Source: Massilia sp. CFBP 13721 (lineage in GTDB: Bacteria; Pseudomonadota; Gammaproteobacteria; Burkholderiales; Burkholderiaceae_D). Taken from it: a stretch of 64,000 nt of DNA. The DNA is taken from NCBI RefSeq assembly GCF_014842025.1, contig NZ_JACYUY010000027.1:17805-81804 (forward strand). The letters are read 5' to 3'. A model generated the notes under the pieces. The model worked only from the letters and a program-made list of their open reading frames with translations, was not told where the DNA came from and ran no database searches. Of this stretch, positions 1 through 8,415 are shown in pieces (position 1 is the first letter of the stretch; each line of letters begins with the position of its first letter). The position numbers were made by a program, and so were the translations under genes.

Positions 1-591
1 CAGGCAATGCACGCCGCTGGCCAGCACGCGCAGCGCAATCACCGCCAGCAAGCCATGCCCCGTCAACAGCACCGCCACCGTCAGCAGCGGCACCAGGGTA
101 CCGAACACCATCTCGATCCGTCCCGATACGTCGAAGCGCATCAGCCCTTGCGGCACGCTGTTGAGGTAGCTTTGCAACTGGCCGAACAGGAAGCCGAGCG
201 CGGCCAGCTGCAGGCAGGCCACCGCCTCGATTCCGAGCGCCGGCGGCACCGCGAACACGCGCGTCACCAGCACCTCGGCGCCGGCAAAAATCCCCAGCGC
301 ACCCGCCATGCCGATCAACAGGTAGACGGCCAGGCCGAAGCAGAAGGTCGCGGCCACCTCCCTGTGCTCGCCGCGCGCATGCTGGCCGGCGATGTACTTG
401 ACCGAACCGGCGGTGACGTTGATGTCGATCACCGCGAAATAGCCGACGATCGCCGTCACCAGCGAATACAGCCCGTAGCCGGCCTCGCCCAGCCCGGCCA
501 CGACCAGGGGCACGGTCGCCAGCGCCGCCAGCGCCGGCACGGCGGCGCCGAGCAGGTTCGACCAGGCGTTGCGGAGCAGGCGCAGGTTCAT
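1..591 (-). CDS. Polysaccharide flippase (Wzx-like), C terminus beyond the left edge
   Basis: This is the last visible gene of the leftward EPS operon. The frame is open for 197 codons from the ATG and runs off the window. The protein begins MNLRLLRNAWSNLLGAA and is strongly hydrophobic, with GEAGYGLYSLV and several predicted membrane segments, as in oligosaccharide-repeat-unit flippases of the MATE/MVF superfamily. Such proteins carry lipid-linked repeat units across the inner membrane. It starts 70 bp after the polymerase gene, which fits a Wzx/Wzy-type export pathway. The Shine-Dalgarno signal is weak. Identification rests on the N-terminal part only, so a related lipid-linked sugar transporter remains possible. 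Confidence 0.75.
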   Translation of the reverse strand, partial: MNLRLLRNAWSNLLGAAVPALAALATVPLVVAGLGEAGYGLYSLVTAIVGYFAVIDINVTAGSVKYIAGQHARGEHREVAATFCFGLAVYLLIGMAGALGIFAGAEVLVTRVFAVPPALGIEAVACLQLAALGFLFGQLQSYLNSVPQGLMRFDVSGRIEMVFGTLVPLLTVAVLLTGHGLLAVIALRVLASGVHCL

Positions 592-661
592 GGTGGATCG
601 CCGACGGCGGGATGGGTGGATGCAGGCCGGGCCGTGCCGGACGAGGGGCGCATGCGGGCCA

Positions 662-2203
662 TCATGCGGGCGCCACGTCGGGCCGCAGGCGCACGTGCGT
701 GCTGCGTTTGGCGGGTGCCGGGACGCCGGCGGCGGCCAGCGCCACATACGGCAGCGCGAGCGCGACGGCCAGCATTTGCGTCGTGCGCACCTGGGGGAAC
801 GGCGTACCGATCAGGACGTCGGGGATCATGAAGGCGACGGCGGCGACGCCGGCCGTGCCCAGGCCCAGCAATTCGGGCGGCAGGCTGCGCAAGGTCCGGC
901 GCGCCGCCAGCACGAAGGCCCAGACCGTGCCCGCCAGCAGCGCGATGCCGGGCAGGCCGGCTTTCAGCGCCACGTGCAGGATGCCGCTGTGCACGAACAG
1001 GCCGCCGTCCGGATTGGCTTGCCAGGAAATCTGCTGGTAGCCGGTGTAGCGGCCCCAGGCGCCGATGCCGGTGAATGGCCGCGCCAGGATGTCGGCCAGC
1101 ACCAGTTTGAGTTCCAGCACGCGCTCGCTTTCCGGACCGAAGCGGCGCGACTGCATGTCGTAGAGCAGGCTGGCCAGGCCGCTGCTGCTGCCCTTGGCCT
1201 GGCCCAGCCGGCTCAGGGCGGCATAGCTGAGCGCGCCGCCCACCAGCGGCAGCGCCGCCAGCGCCAGCTGGATGCGCCGCAGCGGCGGAAAGCGCAGCAG
1301 TACCACCGCGCAGCCGCATACGAAACCGATCCAGGCGCTGCGCCGGTAGGACAGCACGATGCAGGCCGCCGTCGCCAGCAGGGTCAGCCATTCGAGGGCC
1401 CGCCAGACCGGGCCGGGGCCGGTCCGCGGGATCGCCGCGTTGAATACACGTGCGGACCGGGCCGCCGGCGCAGCCGCAGCCGAGGAAGCAGACGCAGCCA
1501 ATGCCGGGCGCGGCCCGAACAGGCCGACAGCGGCGATTGCGCAAGCCATCATGCACAGCAGGCTGTCGTTGATGTCGAAGAAGGTCAGGCGGATGCGGAT
1601 CGCGTTCATGTTCGCGTACACATTGTTCGGGTCGCCGCCAAACGCCGCCCAGCGTCCGAGGCCATACAGCGCGCGCACCAGGCCGGCCAGCATGACGAAG
1701 CGCGCCAGCTCGATCGCCTCCTCACGGGTGCGAAATGCCAGCAGCAGCAGCGCGACAAGCGGCCCCATCCAGACGATGTTGGAAAAGCCCGAGGGCGCCA
1801 GCGCCTCCCTGGGCGGCACGCCGGCCAGCACCGCCGCACCCACATGGGCGCACAGCAGCGCCGCCCAGCCCCAGAACCAGGGCCGCAGGTTGCAATCTGG
1901 CGCCACGCCGCGCCGGAATCCGGCCGCGACCCGCGCGCAGCACCACACCCCGAGCATGGTCCACAGCACCACCGGAAACAGCAGCAAGCCCGAACCGCGG
2001 CTGTAGACGCCGGGTGTGACGAACACGGCCAGGCTGCCGTAGGTCGTTGATGACATCCAGAAAAAGGCGCACAGATACGGGTAGACGAGCAGGCGCGGCC
2101 ACACCAGGCCGAGCCCGGCGGCCAGCACGCCGGCCAGCGCCAGCAAGACCACGACGGCAAACGGCAGCGAGGTGAAGACATACTGGAGGAAGGTGTCAAG
2201 CAT
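662..2203 (-). CDS. EPS polymerase / O-antigen-ligase-like membrane protein (VpsF type)
   Basis: The product is 513 residues, starting MLDTFLQYVFTSLPFAVVV. An in-frame extension far upstream lies inside epsI and is not used. Many hydrophobic segments are visible. A C-terminal part with FVHSGILHVALKAGLPG resembles the periplasmic loop region of O-antigen ligases and Wzy/VpsF polymerases. It probably joins EPS repeat units on the periplasmic side of the inner membrane. The gene follows epsI by 17 bp and precedes the flippase, the usual place for a polymerase in exosortase-B EPS clusters. Sequence alone does not separate polymerase from ligase. Confidence 0.7.
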   Translation of the reverse strand: MLDTFLQYVFTSLPFAVVVLLALAGVLAAGLGLVWPRLLVYPYLCAFFWMSSTTYGSLAVFVTPGVYSRGSGLLLFPVVLWTMLGVWCCARVAAGFRRGVAPDCNLRPWFWGWAALLCAHVGAAVLAGVPPREALAPSGFSNIVWMGPLVALLLLAFRTREEAIELARFVMLAGLVRALYGLGRWAAFGGDPNNVYANMNAIRIRLTFFDINDSLLCMMACAIAAVGLFGPRPALAASASSAAAAPAARSARVFNAAIPRTGPGPVWRALEWLTLLATAACIVLSYRRSAWIGFVCGCAVVLLRFPPLRRIQLALAALPLVGGALSYAALSRLGQAKGSSSGLASLLYDMQSRRFGPESERVLELKLVLADILARPFTGIGAWGRYTGYQQISWQANPDGGLFVHSGILHVALKAGLPGIALLAGTVWAFVLAARRTLRSLPPELLGLGTAGVAAVAFMIPDVLIGTPFPQVRTTQMLAVALALPYVALAAAGVPAPAKRSTHVRLRPDVAPA

Positions 2204-2220
2204 GGCCGCCGCCCCAGGTG

Positions 2221-2943
2221 TCAACCGCGGCCACTGCGGTTGCCGCTGCCGCTGCCAGCGCCAATGCCGCTGCCGATGAGGCGGGTGCGGTCGGGGGCGC
2301 CGAGTGCGGCCAGCAGTTCGGCGATGAAGCGGTCCTGCACGCGCCAGGCGGCGGGCTCGTCGTTCGAGATGCTCGATACCCGCACCAGCATGCCGTCGGG
2401 GATTTCGCCCGACAGGCCGTAGGCCAGGCGGCGCAGCTTTTGTTCGATGCCGGAACGGGTGGCGTGTTCGCCGATCGTGATCCAGTAGGTGATCGGTTCG
2501 TTGCGCTCCTGCTGGCGCGCGACCAGGCGCTGCACCGGCAGGACGCCGAAGCGCGTGGCGAGGCGGTCGCTGCCGTCGCGCAGCAGCTCGAAACCCTGGG
2601 CCACGTAGCAGACCTCGGGCAAGTGCAGCTGCAACGCCTTGCTCTGGTCGCCGCCATACGCGATCGACAGCATCACGCGCCGTCCCGCCGCGTCGACATA
2701 GGTGCGCGACAGCGTCTGGTCGTAGATCTTTTCCAGCACGCCCTGCTGCTCGGGATTGGGCGTGAGCGGGATGATGTGCGGATCGATGCGCCACGCCCCG
2801 AAACGGGCCGGGATCATCGCCTCCAGGCTGAATGCCGCCTGCGCCGCCACGGCCTTTGGCGACGGCATGAGCGCGATGCTCAAGGCCGAGGCGACGGCCA
2901 TCGCCACGCCCAGCAGCAGGCTGGAGAGGAAGCGCCGGTTCAT
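2221..2943 (-). CDS. epsI: Exosortase-B-associated protein EpsI
   Basis: A 240-residue protein starting MNRRFLSSLLLGVAMAVASA, with an N-terminal membrane anchor or signal and then a soluble domain. LPEVCYVAQGFELL is typical of the EpsI family that accompanies exosortases. The ATG overlaps the last 4 bp of the exosortase gene, so the two are translationally coupled. EpsI-like domains are fused to or encoded beside exosortases in EPS/PEP-CTERM systems, where they are thought to act in the periplasm with the sorting machinery. The C terminus is a low-complexity Gly/Ser run, probably dispensable. The family is clear; its precise biochemical role is not known. Confidence 0.85.
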   Translation of the reverse strand: MNRRFLSSLLLGVAMAVASALSIALMPSPKAVAAQAAFSLEAMIPARFGAWRIDPHIIPLTPNPEQQGVLEKIYDQTLSRTYVDAAGRRVMLSIAYGGDQSKALQLHLPEVCYVAQGFELLRDGSDRLATRFGVLPVQRLVARQQERNEPITYWITIGEHATRSGIEQKLRRLAYGLSGEIPDGMLVRVSSISNDEPAAWRVQDRFIAELLAALGAPDRTRLIGSGIGAGSGSGNRSGRG

Positions 2944-4055
2944 CGTCCCTTCCCCCGCACGCCGGCGCGCCGGCGCGCCATCCATTGCAGGCCGGAGTCG
3001 ACCGCCAGGATCAAGGCCAGCGCGGTCAGGAACAGCACCATGCCGGCAAAGCCGTGCAGGAAGCCCTGTCCGGCGGCGTCGCCCAGGTAATAGGTGACCA
3101 GGGTCAGCACGATCACGCGGATGACGTTGGCCGAGAACGAGATCGGGACGATCAGGAGCGCCAGCCCGACATTGCGAAAGGCCGACGGGTGGCGCATCAG
3201 GTTCAGGTAGAACAGCCCCAGCGCCTCGAGCGTGAGCAGGGTCTGCAGGCCGGCGCAGGCATCGGCCACCAGCAACTGGTACTGGCCGATCTGCAGGATC
3301 ACGCCGGCGCGCGCCACGGGATAGCCGGCGGCAAACAGCAAGTGCTCGGTGGCCCAGGACACCGCCATCTTCATCGGCATCGTCACCGCGGCGACGAATT
3401 CGCTCGGCAGCGGCACCATGAACAGCATGAAAAAGAAGGGAAACCACAGCACGCGCAGCGCCGCCGCGCCGCGCTTGACCAGCACGACCGCGGCAAGGGT
3501 CAGGACGATGGCGCCGATCTCGAACATCAGGATGTGCTGCGTGCGCCCCAGCAGGTGCAGCAGCAGGCCGCAGGCCAGCACCGGCCAGCCGGCGGCCGCC
3601 GACGCCGCCGGCCCCAGCGCCCTTACCTCGGGCCACTTGCGGTAGATCAGCCACAAGGCCAGGCCGAAGATCATCGGCCCATGTCCCTGTTCCTCGCCGA
3701 TCCAGGCGCCGCTGAACAGGCTGGCAAAGGTGGGCAGGAACAGCACGGCCAGGCCGAGCCAGACCGGCCACCATTCTGGGGCGGCAGCGGCCAGTGCCGT
3801 CCGTAGCATGCCCAGCGTGGCCCGGGGCCACGCGCTGCCTCGCGTGCCTGGACGGCTGGCCCCGGCGCCGGCGCTGGCATCGGCCGTGGCGGCGCGTGCA
3901 GGCTCGGCGCTGGTGCCGGACCCAGCGCTGGATCCGCCCCCCAAGCCGGTCCCGATGCCGATGTCGACACCGGCCCCAATGCCGCTACCCGGCGCCGATT
4001 GGCCGCTACCCGGCGCGCTCGGCACCGCGAAGCCGGAGCGTGCGTCCGCGCTCAC
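2940..4055 (-). CDS. xrtB: Exosortase B (EpsH/XrtB)
   Basis: A 371-residue polytopic membrane protein. The transpeptidase-like catalytic triad of exosortases is visible: Cys267 in VADACAGLQTLL, Arg313 in SANVIRVIV and His334 in FLHGFAGMV. About eight hydrophobic segments lie between residues 95 and 355. Exosortases cleave PEP-CTERM sorting signals, and the B subtype is encoded inside EPS operons between epsG and epsI, as here. The first ~80 residues are an unusual Gly/Ser/Ala/Pro-rich low-complexity stretch. If that stretch is not translated, an internal start near residue 83 (MLRTAL) would give a normal family length. The gene directly abuts epsG and overlaps epsI by 4 bp. No PEP-CTERM substrate is seen in this window. 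Confidence 0.93.
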   Translation of the reverse strand: MSADARSGFAVPSAPGSGQSAPGSGIGAGVDIGIGTGLGGGSSAGSGTSAEPARAATADASAGAGASRPGTRGSAWPRATLGMLRTALAAAAPEWWPVWLGLAVLFLPTFASLFSGAWIGEEQGHGPMIFGLALWLIYRKWPEVRALGPAASAAAGWPVLACGLLLHLLGRTQHILMFEIGAIVLTLAAVVLVKRGAAALRVLWFPFFFMLFMVPLPSEFVAAVTMPMKMAVSWATEHLLFAAGYPVARAGVILQIGQYQLLVADACAGLQTLLTLEALGLFYLNLMRHPSAFRNVGLALLIVPISFSANVIRVIVLTLVTYYLGDAAGQGFLHGFAGMVLFLTALALILAVDSGLQWMARRRAGVRGKGR

Positions 4056-4949
4056 TCAGAACTCCATCATGACGGCGCCGACGACTTCGGCGCCCGCCTC
4101 GACCAGTTGCTCGGCTATGCGCGCGACATCGGCCACGCGCGTATGGTCCTTGCGGGCGGCCAGCAGCACGCCGCCGGCCTGCCTGGCCGCGGCCAGCGCA
4201 TCGACGCCGGCGCCGAACGGCGCCAGGTCGTAGAGCAGGATGTCGTAGCGGCTTTCCAGCAGCGTGTGCAGGCTGCGGAAGATGTCGCGGCTGAGCAGCT
4301 CCTGCGGATTGGGCGGCAAGGTACCGGCCGGCAGCACCGACAGGTCGACGAAATCCGGTACCCGATGGACGACGTCGAGGCCGGTACGCCCCGCGAGCAG
4401 GTCGGACAGGCCCTGGCGCGGCTTGAAGCCGAAGATGTCGTGCTGGCGCGGGGCGCGCAGGTTGGCGTCCACCAGCAGCGTCTGCTCGCCGAGCTGCGAG
4501 AGGACGACGGCGAGGTTGGCGGCGAACAGGGCGGCGCCGTCGTCCGGGTCGGCGCCGACGACCGCCAGCGCGCGCCGCCCACGCGCGAACCAGCGCAGCA
4601 TCAGCTGGCTGCGGATCGCGCGCAAGGCCTCGACCTGGGGCGAGAACGGCTCGTAGGCCGCGACCAGCCGCGCCGAATAGCCGGCCTGCCCCGGCAGCAC
4701 GTAGGGATAGGCGAACTGGCGCGCCAGTGCCTGGCGGATGTCGTCCTCGCCGACCAGCCCCAGGCGCAGCGCCGCTTCGCCATAGCGGATGCCGAGGTCG
4801 CGGTGCATGCGCAGCACGCGCTCGGCATCTTCAAGCGTCAGCTTGCCCGCCTCCTGCAGCAGCATGCCCATGCGCGAGTCCGCCACATCGGCAGCATCGG
4901 CCATGCCTGGCGCATCGGGCGGCAGCGGCGACAGGATCGGTGAATTCAT
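4056..4949 (-). CDS. epsG: EpsG, chain-length-determinant-associated BY-kinase-like ATPase
   Basis: A 297-residue cytoplasmic protein. Residues ~33-85 resemble the N-terminal domain of type II secretion ATPases (LRLGLVGEDDIRQALARQF). Residues ~125-297 are a MinD/BY-kinase-like ATPase domain. The LLVDANLRAPRQH motif (Asp161) matches the Walker A-prime of EpsG and CapB proteins, and YDILLYDLAP looks like Walker B. The P-loop region (GADPDDGAAL, 132-141) lacks the usual Lys and Ser/Thr, and there is no C-terminal tyrosine cluster. It lies 13 bp after epsF, which encodes its Wzz-type membrane partner. It is likely a co-polymerase partner; tyrosine-kinase activity is doubtful on sequence. Confidence 0.87.
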   Translation of the reverse strand: MNSPILSPLPPDAPGMADAADVADSRMGMLLQEAGKLTLEDAERVLRMHRDLGIRYGEAALRLGLVGEDDIRQALARQFAYPYVLPGQAGYSARLVAAYEPFSPQVEALRAIRSQLMLRWFARGRRALAVVGADPDDGAALFAANLAVVLSQLGEQTLLVDANLRAPRQHDIFGFKPRQGLSDLLAGRTGLDVVHRVPDFVDLSVLPAGTLPPNPQELLSRDIFRSLHTLLESRYDILLYDLAPFGAGVDALAAARQAGGVLLAARKDHTRVADVARIAEQLVEAGAEVVGAVMMEF

Positions 4950-4962
4950 CGGAACAATCCTT

Positions 4963-6372
4963 TCAATTCAGGCGCAAGGGCCTGCGCGGCCTGAACAGCG
5001 CCGGCAAGCCGCCGCGCCGCGGCTGCGCATGCCATTCGATGGTCCCGAGCACGGGAATGCCGAGCAGCTCCTGCACGTCGCCGGCCGAGCGCACCGGACG
5101 CTGCAGCAATTCGAGCAGCAGGGCCAGCCCGAGCCCCAGCACCGTGCCGAGCAGGATGGCGACGAGCGTATTGAGCAGCACGCGTGGACCGGACGGTTCG
5201 GCCGGCGCCACCGCCGGGTTCAGGACGGCGATGTCGGATTGCTCCGCCTGCGCTTCGATGCGGGTCTGCGAGAAGCGCCCGCTGGCGGCATCGAACGCGC
5301 GCTGCGCGCTGTCGAGGTCTTTCAGCAGGACGCCGAGTTCGTCGCGCGTGCGGTTCAGTTCGAGCACGCGGGTCTTTTGCGCGGCCAGCGCTTCGCGCAA
5401 CTGGTCCTCGCGCTGGCGCAGGACCTGGGCGTTGCCGCCGACGCTTTTGGACACCATCCCGAGCGCCGCATTCAGGTCGGCGCGCATCTTCTCGACCTCG
5501 GCGCGCGTGGCCAGGTATTGCGGGTGCCTGGCGCCATAGCGCGCCGCCCCCTCGGCCAGCTTGGCCTCGGCCGCGGCCAATCCCACGCGCAGGTTCTGGA
5601 TCAGCGGATTGTTCGCCACGTCGGGTGAATTGGCGGCGCCCCCGCCCGCCATGCGCTCGCGCGAGGTGGCTTCGAGCGCCGCCGCCTGCGCCGCCACCAG
5701 CTGGCTCGACAGGTCGTTCAGGCGCGACAGTTCGACGTCGACGCGGTTGTTGTCGAGGCTGACGATGCCCTTTTCCTGCTGGTACTTCGACAGGCGTGAC
5801 TGGGCGCTTTCGACGTTGTCGCGCAGCTGTTTCGTCTGTTCGTTGAAATAGGAGGCGGCCTTTTTCATCGGCTCGGTTTTCAACAGCACGCTGGCATTCT
5901 GGTATTCCTCGGCAAAAGCGTTCGCCACCGCCGCCGAAAACGCCGGGTCGGCGCCCTTGAAGCCGATCTCGACCACGCTCGATTCGCGCGCCGGCTTGAT
6001 GTCGAGCCGCCGGAGCAGCAGGTCGGCCAGCCAGTCGCGCACCGTGCCCTTGCCCTCGGTCGCTTCCTGGAACTGGGCGATCACGGCCGGACTCGTCGCC
6101 AGGCGCAGCCGGTCGACCACGCGCAAGGCCACATTCTTGCTGCTGATGATGTCGATCTGGGTCGCCATGTAGCCGGGCAGGAGCTGACCCGGCATCGTCA
6201 GGCCGGTCAGCGGATCGACGCCCTTGTAGTTCAGCAGCACTGAGGCGGTTGCCGTATAGGTCTTGCTCTGGATCAGGCTCCAGCCGAGCGCCAGCAGGAT
6301 GGTGGCGAACAGGGTCGCGAGGATCAGGCGCCGCCGCGCGCGCAGCAAGGAGAGAAATTGGCGCAGGTTCAT
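4963..6372 (-). CDS. epsF: EpsF, Wzz-type chain length determinant protein
   Basis: A 469-residue inner-membrane polysaccharide co-polymerase. It has an N-terminal membrane helix at about residues 16-36 (LILATLFATILLALGWSLI), a long periplasmic region with coiled-coil segments (roughly 170-380), and a C-terminal membrane helix near 410-440 (LVAILLGTVLGLGLALLLELL), followed by a short cytoplasmic tail. This two-helix layout with a PGQLLPGYMATQIDIISS region is typical of Wzz/EpsF proteins that set polymer length and contact the EpsG-type ATPase. It lies 30 bp after epsE and 13 bp before epsG. Length fits the family. Confidence 0.92.
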   Translation of the reverse strand: MNLRQFLSLLRARRRLILATLFATILLALGWSLIQSKTYTATASVLLNYKGVDPLTGLTMPGQLLPGYMATQIDIISSKNVALRVVDRLRLATSPAVIAQFQEATEGKGTVRDWLADLLLRRLDIKPARESSVVEIGFKGADPAFSAAVANAFAEEYQNASVLLKTEPMKKAASYFNEQTKQLRDNVESAQSRLSKYQQEKGIVSLDNNRVDVELSRLNDLSSQLVAAQAAALEATSRERMAGGGAANSPDVANNPLIQNLRVGLAAAEAKLAEGAARYGARHPQYLATRAEVEKMRADLNAALGMVSKSVGGNAQVLRQREDQLREALAAQKTRVLELNRTRDELGVLLKDLDSAQRAFDAASGRFSQTRIEAQAEQSDIAVLNPAVAPAEPSGPRVLLNTLVAILLGTVLGLGLALLLELLQRPVRSAGDVQELLGIPVLGTIEWHAQPRRGGLPALFRPRRPLRLN

Positions 6373-6402
6373 GGCGGCTCCACTATGCGGCTCCGATGCG
6401 GC

Positions 6403-7203
6403 TCAGAACCAGCTCTCGCGCACGGTGATCACGTCGTCGACCTGCACCGGATCGCTGGCACGCACCTCGAGCGTGACGGCGCGGCCGTCGGACTCGCGCC
6501 GGGTAATGCGCATGCCGCTGTCGCTGCCGCGCGGGGTCAGCCCGCCGCCGGCCGAGATCGCCTGCTGCACCGTCATGCCGCGCTCGATGCGGAACGCGCC
6601 GGGCCGCTGCACTTCGCCGGTCACATAGGCACGCGGCGCCCGTTCGACAAAGATGATGTCGCCGCCGGCCACCTCGACATCCTTGTCGAGCTCGCCCTTG
6701 CGCACCATGTCGACGATGTCGATCGTTTCGCGTCTGGTCTTGCCGTCGCGCGTGCGTACCAGGCTGATGAGGTCGCTCCCTTCGGCGCTGACGCCGCCCG
6801 CCATCGCCAGCAGGTCGAGCACCTTGCGCCGCCCCTCGACCGGATAGCGCCCCGGCCGGTTGACCTGGCCCAGCACCGACACCTGCTGGCTCGCCAGCGT
6901 CGTGACCAGCATGTTGACCTCGGCCTGTTTCAGGTAGCCGCCCTTCTCGAGCAGGTTGCCGATCTTTTTCTCGGCCGCCGCCACTGACAGGCCGCCCACC
7001 GCGACCTGGCCCAGCAGCGGGAAAGTGATCGTGCCGCCTTCGCTCACGCGTGTCTCGACCGACAGGTCGGGACTGCCATAGACGGACAGGCGCACCACGT
7101 CCCCCGGGCCGAGCAGTACTTCGGCTGCAACTGCGAACCCCGTCGCGAACGCCGCACCCAGTACCAGCAGGCCGGCGGCAATCCAGTGTCGTAGTGAGGT
7201 CAT
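6403..7203 (-). CDS. epsE: EpsE, polysaccharide export protein (Wza/SLBB family)
   Basis: A 266-residue exported protein. It has an N-terminal signal peptide (HWIAAGLLVLGAAFATGFAVA), then a Poly_export domain starting LLGPGDVVRLSVYGSPDLSV. After that come two SLBB-like repeats (SVLGQVNRPGRYPVEG and AYVTGEVQRPGAFRIERG). Such proteins form the periplasm/outer-membrane channel for polymer export. I chose the ATG with AGGAG seven bases upstream rather than an earlier in-frame codon. No lipobox is evident in the signal peptide, unlike E. coli Wza. It stands between epsD and epsF in the operon. Confidence 0.92.
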   Translation of the reverse strand: MTSLRHWIAAGLLVLGAAFATGFAVAAEVLLGPGDVVRLSVYGSPDLSVETRVSEGGTITFPLLGQVAVGGLSVAAAEKKIGNLLEKGGYLKQAEVNMLVTTLASQQVSVLGQVNRPGRYPVEGRRKVLDLLAMAGGVSAEGSDLISLVRTRDGKTRRETIDIVDMVRKGELDKDVEVAGGDIIFVERAPRAYVTGEVQRPGAFRIERGMTVQQAISAGGGLTPRGSDSGMRITRRESDGRAVTLEVRASDPVQVDDVITVRESWF

Positions 7204-7235
7204 GATCGCTCCTGTCGGTGGGTCCATGGTCCGCG

Positions 7236-8348
7236 TTACTTCAGGCCGGCGACGCCGCGGTCGAGGGCTGCGTTGTCGGGCACGGGCGCAGGCTTGGCCG
7301 CCGCGGGTGCGGCGCCCTCTGCAGACGGTGCTGCCGCCGGCCTTGCCGCCGGCGCCGCCGCTGACGCTGCCGCCGAGCTTGATGCGGCGGGCGGCGGCTG
7401 GCCGCCAGGCAGCGCTGCGCCGCCCGCAGCCGTGGTCCCTGTCCTGCTCTCCGGCCGCGCCGCCGGCGTGCTGTTGGCATCGAGCGCCAGCTCCTTGTTC
7501 AGGTATTCGATCTTCGCCCCCTGGCGCAGGCGTTCGACCTCGGCCGCCGCCAGCTCCTTGTGCTTGCGGGTGACGAGAAATTGCGCGATCTGCGGTGCGG
7601 CAACCGTCAGCGGCACCGGCGCATCGCGCACCTCGGCCAGCGCCAGCAGCATGGCGCGCTCGCCTTCGCGCACGCTGAACAACTGCCCTTTCGGCATCTC
7701 CAGCAATTTCTTTGCCAGCCCTGCGTTGAGGTCGGCGGTGCTGCGCGTCGCCTGGGAACGCCCGTACTGGATACCATGGGCATCGAGCCAGACCGCCACT
7801 TCCTCGAGCGAGCGGGCGCCATCGGCCGCCGCGCGCACTTCCGGGGTCAAGTCGCGCGCGGCGAGCGTGAGCTGCTCCATGCGGAACTGCTTGCGCTTGT
7901 CGAAGTAGTCGGGATGCGCCTTGTAATAGGCTTCCACCTCGCCCGGCGTCGGCGGCGCCACCTTGGCGAGCCGCTTTTGCATATAGGCCTGGGCCACGAT
8001 CAGCGAACGCGCGCGCTCGATCGCCCCCATGACCTTCGGGTCGCGGTCGAGTTTTTCGCCGATGGCGGCATGCTCCAGCAGTTCGCGGTCGATCAGCGCC
8101 TGCAGCAATTGTTTGCTGGCTTGCTGCTGGCGCGCGGCCGGTATGTTGGCGCGCTGTATCTCTTCGTTCAGTTGCAGGACCGTGATTTCCTCGCCATTCA
8201 CGTTGGCCAGCGCCTGGCCGGGCCGGGCCGGCGGCGCCTTGTCGCCGCATCCTGACAATGCCGCCAGCACCAGCACCAGCGCGGCCATCGCGGCGGCGCG
8301 GCAGCCTGGCCTGTTTCCCGATCCTGCCTTGCGCGCGATGGTCAACAT
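7236..8348 (-). CDS. epsD: EpsD, lipoprotein peptidyl-prolyl isomerase-like protein
   Basis: A 370-residue protein with a lipoprotein signal peptide ending in the lipobox LSGC. It continues with a SurA/PpiD-type N-terminal helical domain (NVNGEEITVLQLNEEIQR, then LLQALIDRELLEHAA) and a parvulin-like region. The last ~80 residues are a low-complexity Ala/Pro/Ser tail. EpsD-family proteins are standard in exosortase-B EPS operons and are thought to help assemble export components in the periplasm; the isomerase activity is assumed from the family. The ORF is open for 114 codons further upstream, but the signal peptide fixes the start at MLTIARK. Confidence 0.85.
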   Translation of the reverse strand: MLTIARKAGSGNRPGCRAAAMAALVLVLAALSGCGDKAPPARPGQALANVNGEEITVLQLNEEIQRANIPAARQQQASKQLLQALIDRELLEHAAIGEKLDRDPKVMGAIERARSLIVAQAYMQKRLAKVAPPTPGEVEAYYKAHPDYFDKRKQFRMEQLTLAARDLTPEVRAAADGARSLEEVAVWLDAHGIQYGRSQATRSTADLNAGLAKKLLEMPKGQLFSVREGERAMLLALAEVRDAPVPLTVAAPQIAQFLVTRKHKELAAAEVERLRQGAKIEYLNKELALDANSTPAARPESRTGTTAAGGAALPGGQPPPAASSSAAASAAAPAARPAAAPSAEGAAPAAAKPAPVPDNAALDRGVAGLK

Positions 8349-8415
8349 AGGTCCTCGACAATGATGGAAAGCACGGCAACACTGCTGAATGTAATGACGA
8401 CAGCCGGCCGCGCCG

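Noticed and set aside
2204..2794. Longer start for the polymerase gene
   Set aside because: The extension lies inside epsI in another frame, and the protein begins naturally at MLDTFLQY with a membrane segment.
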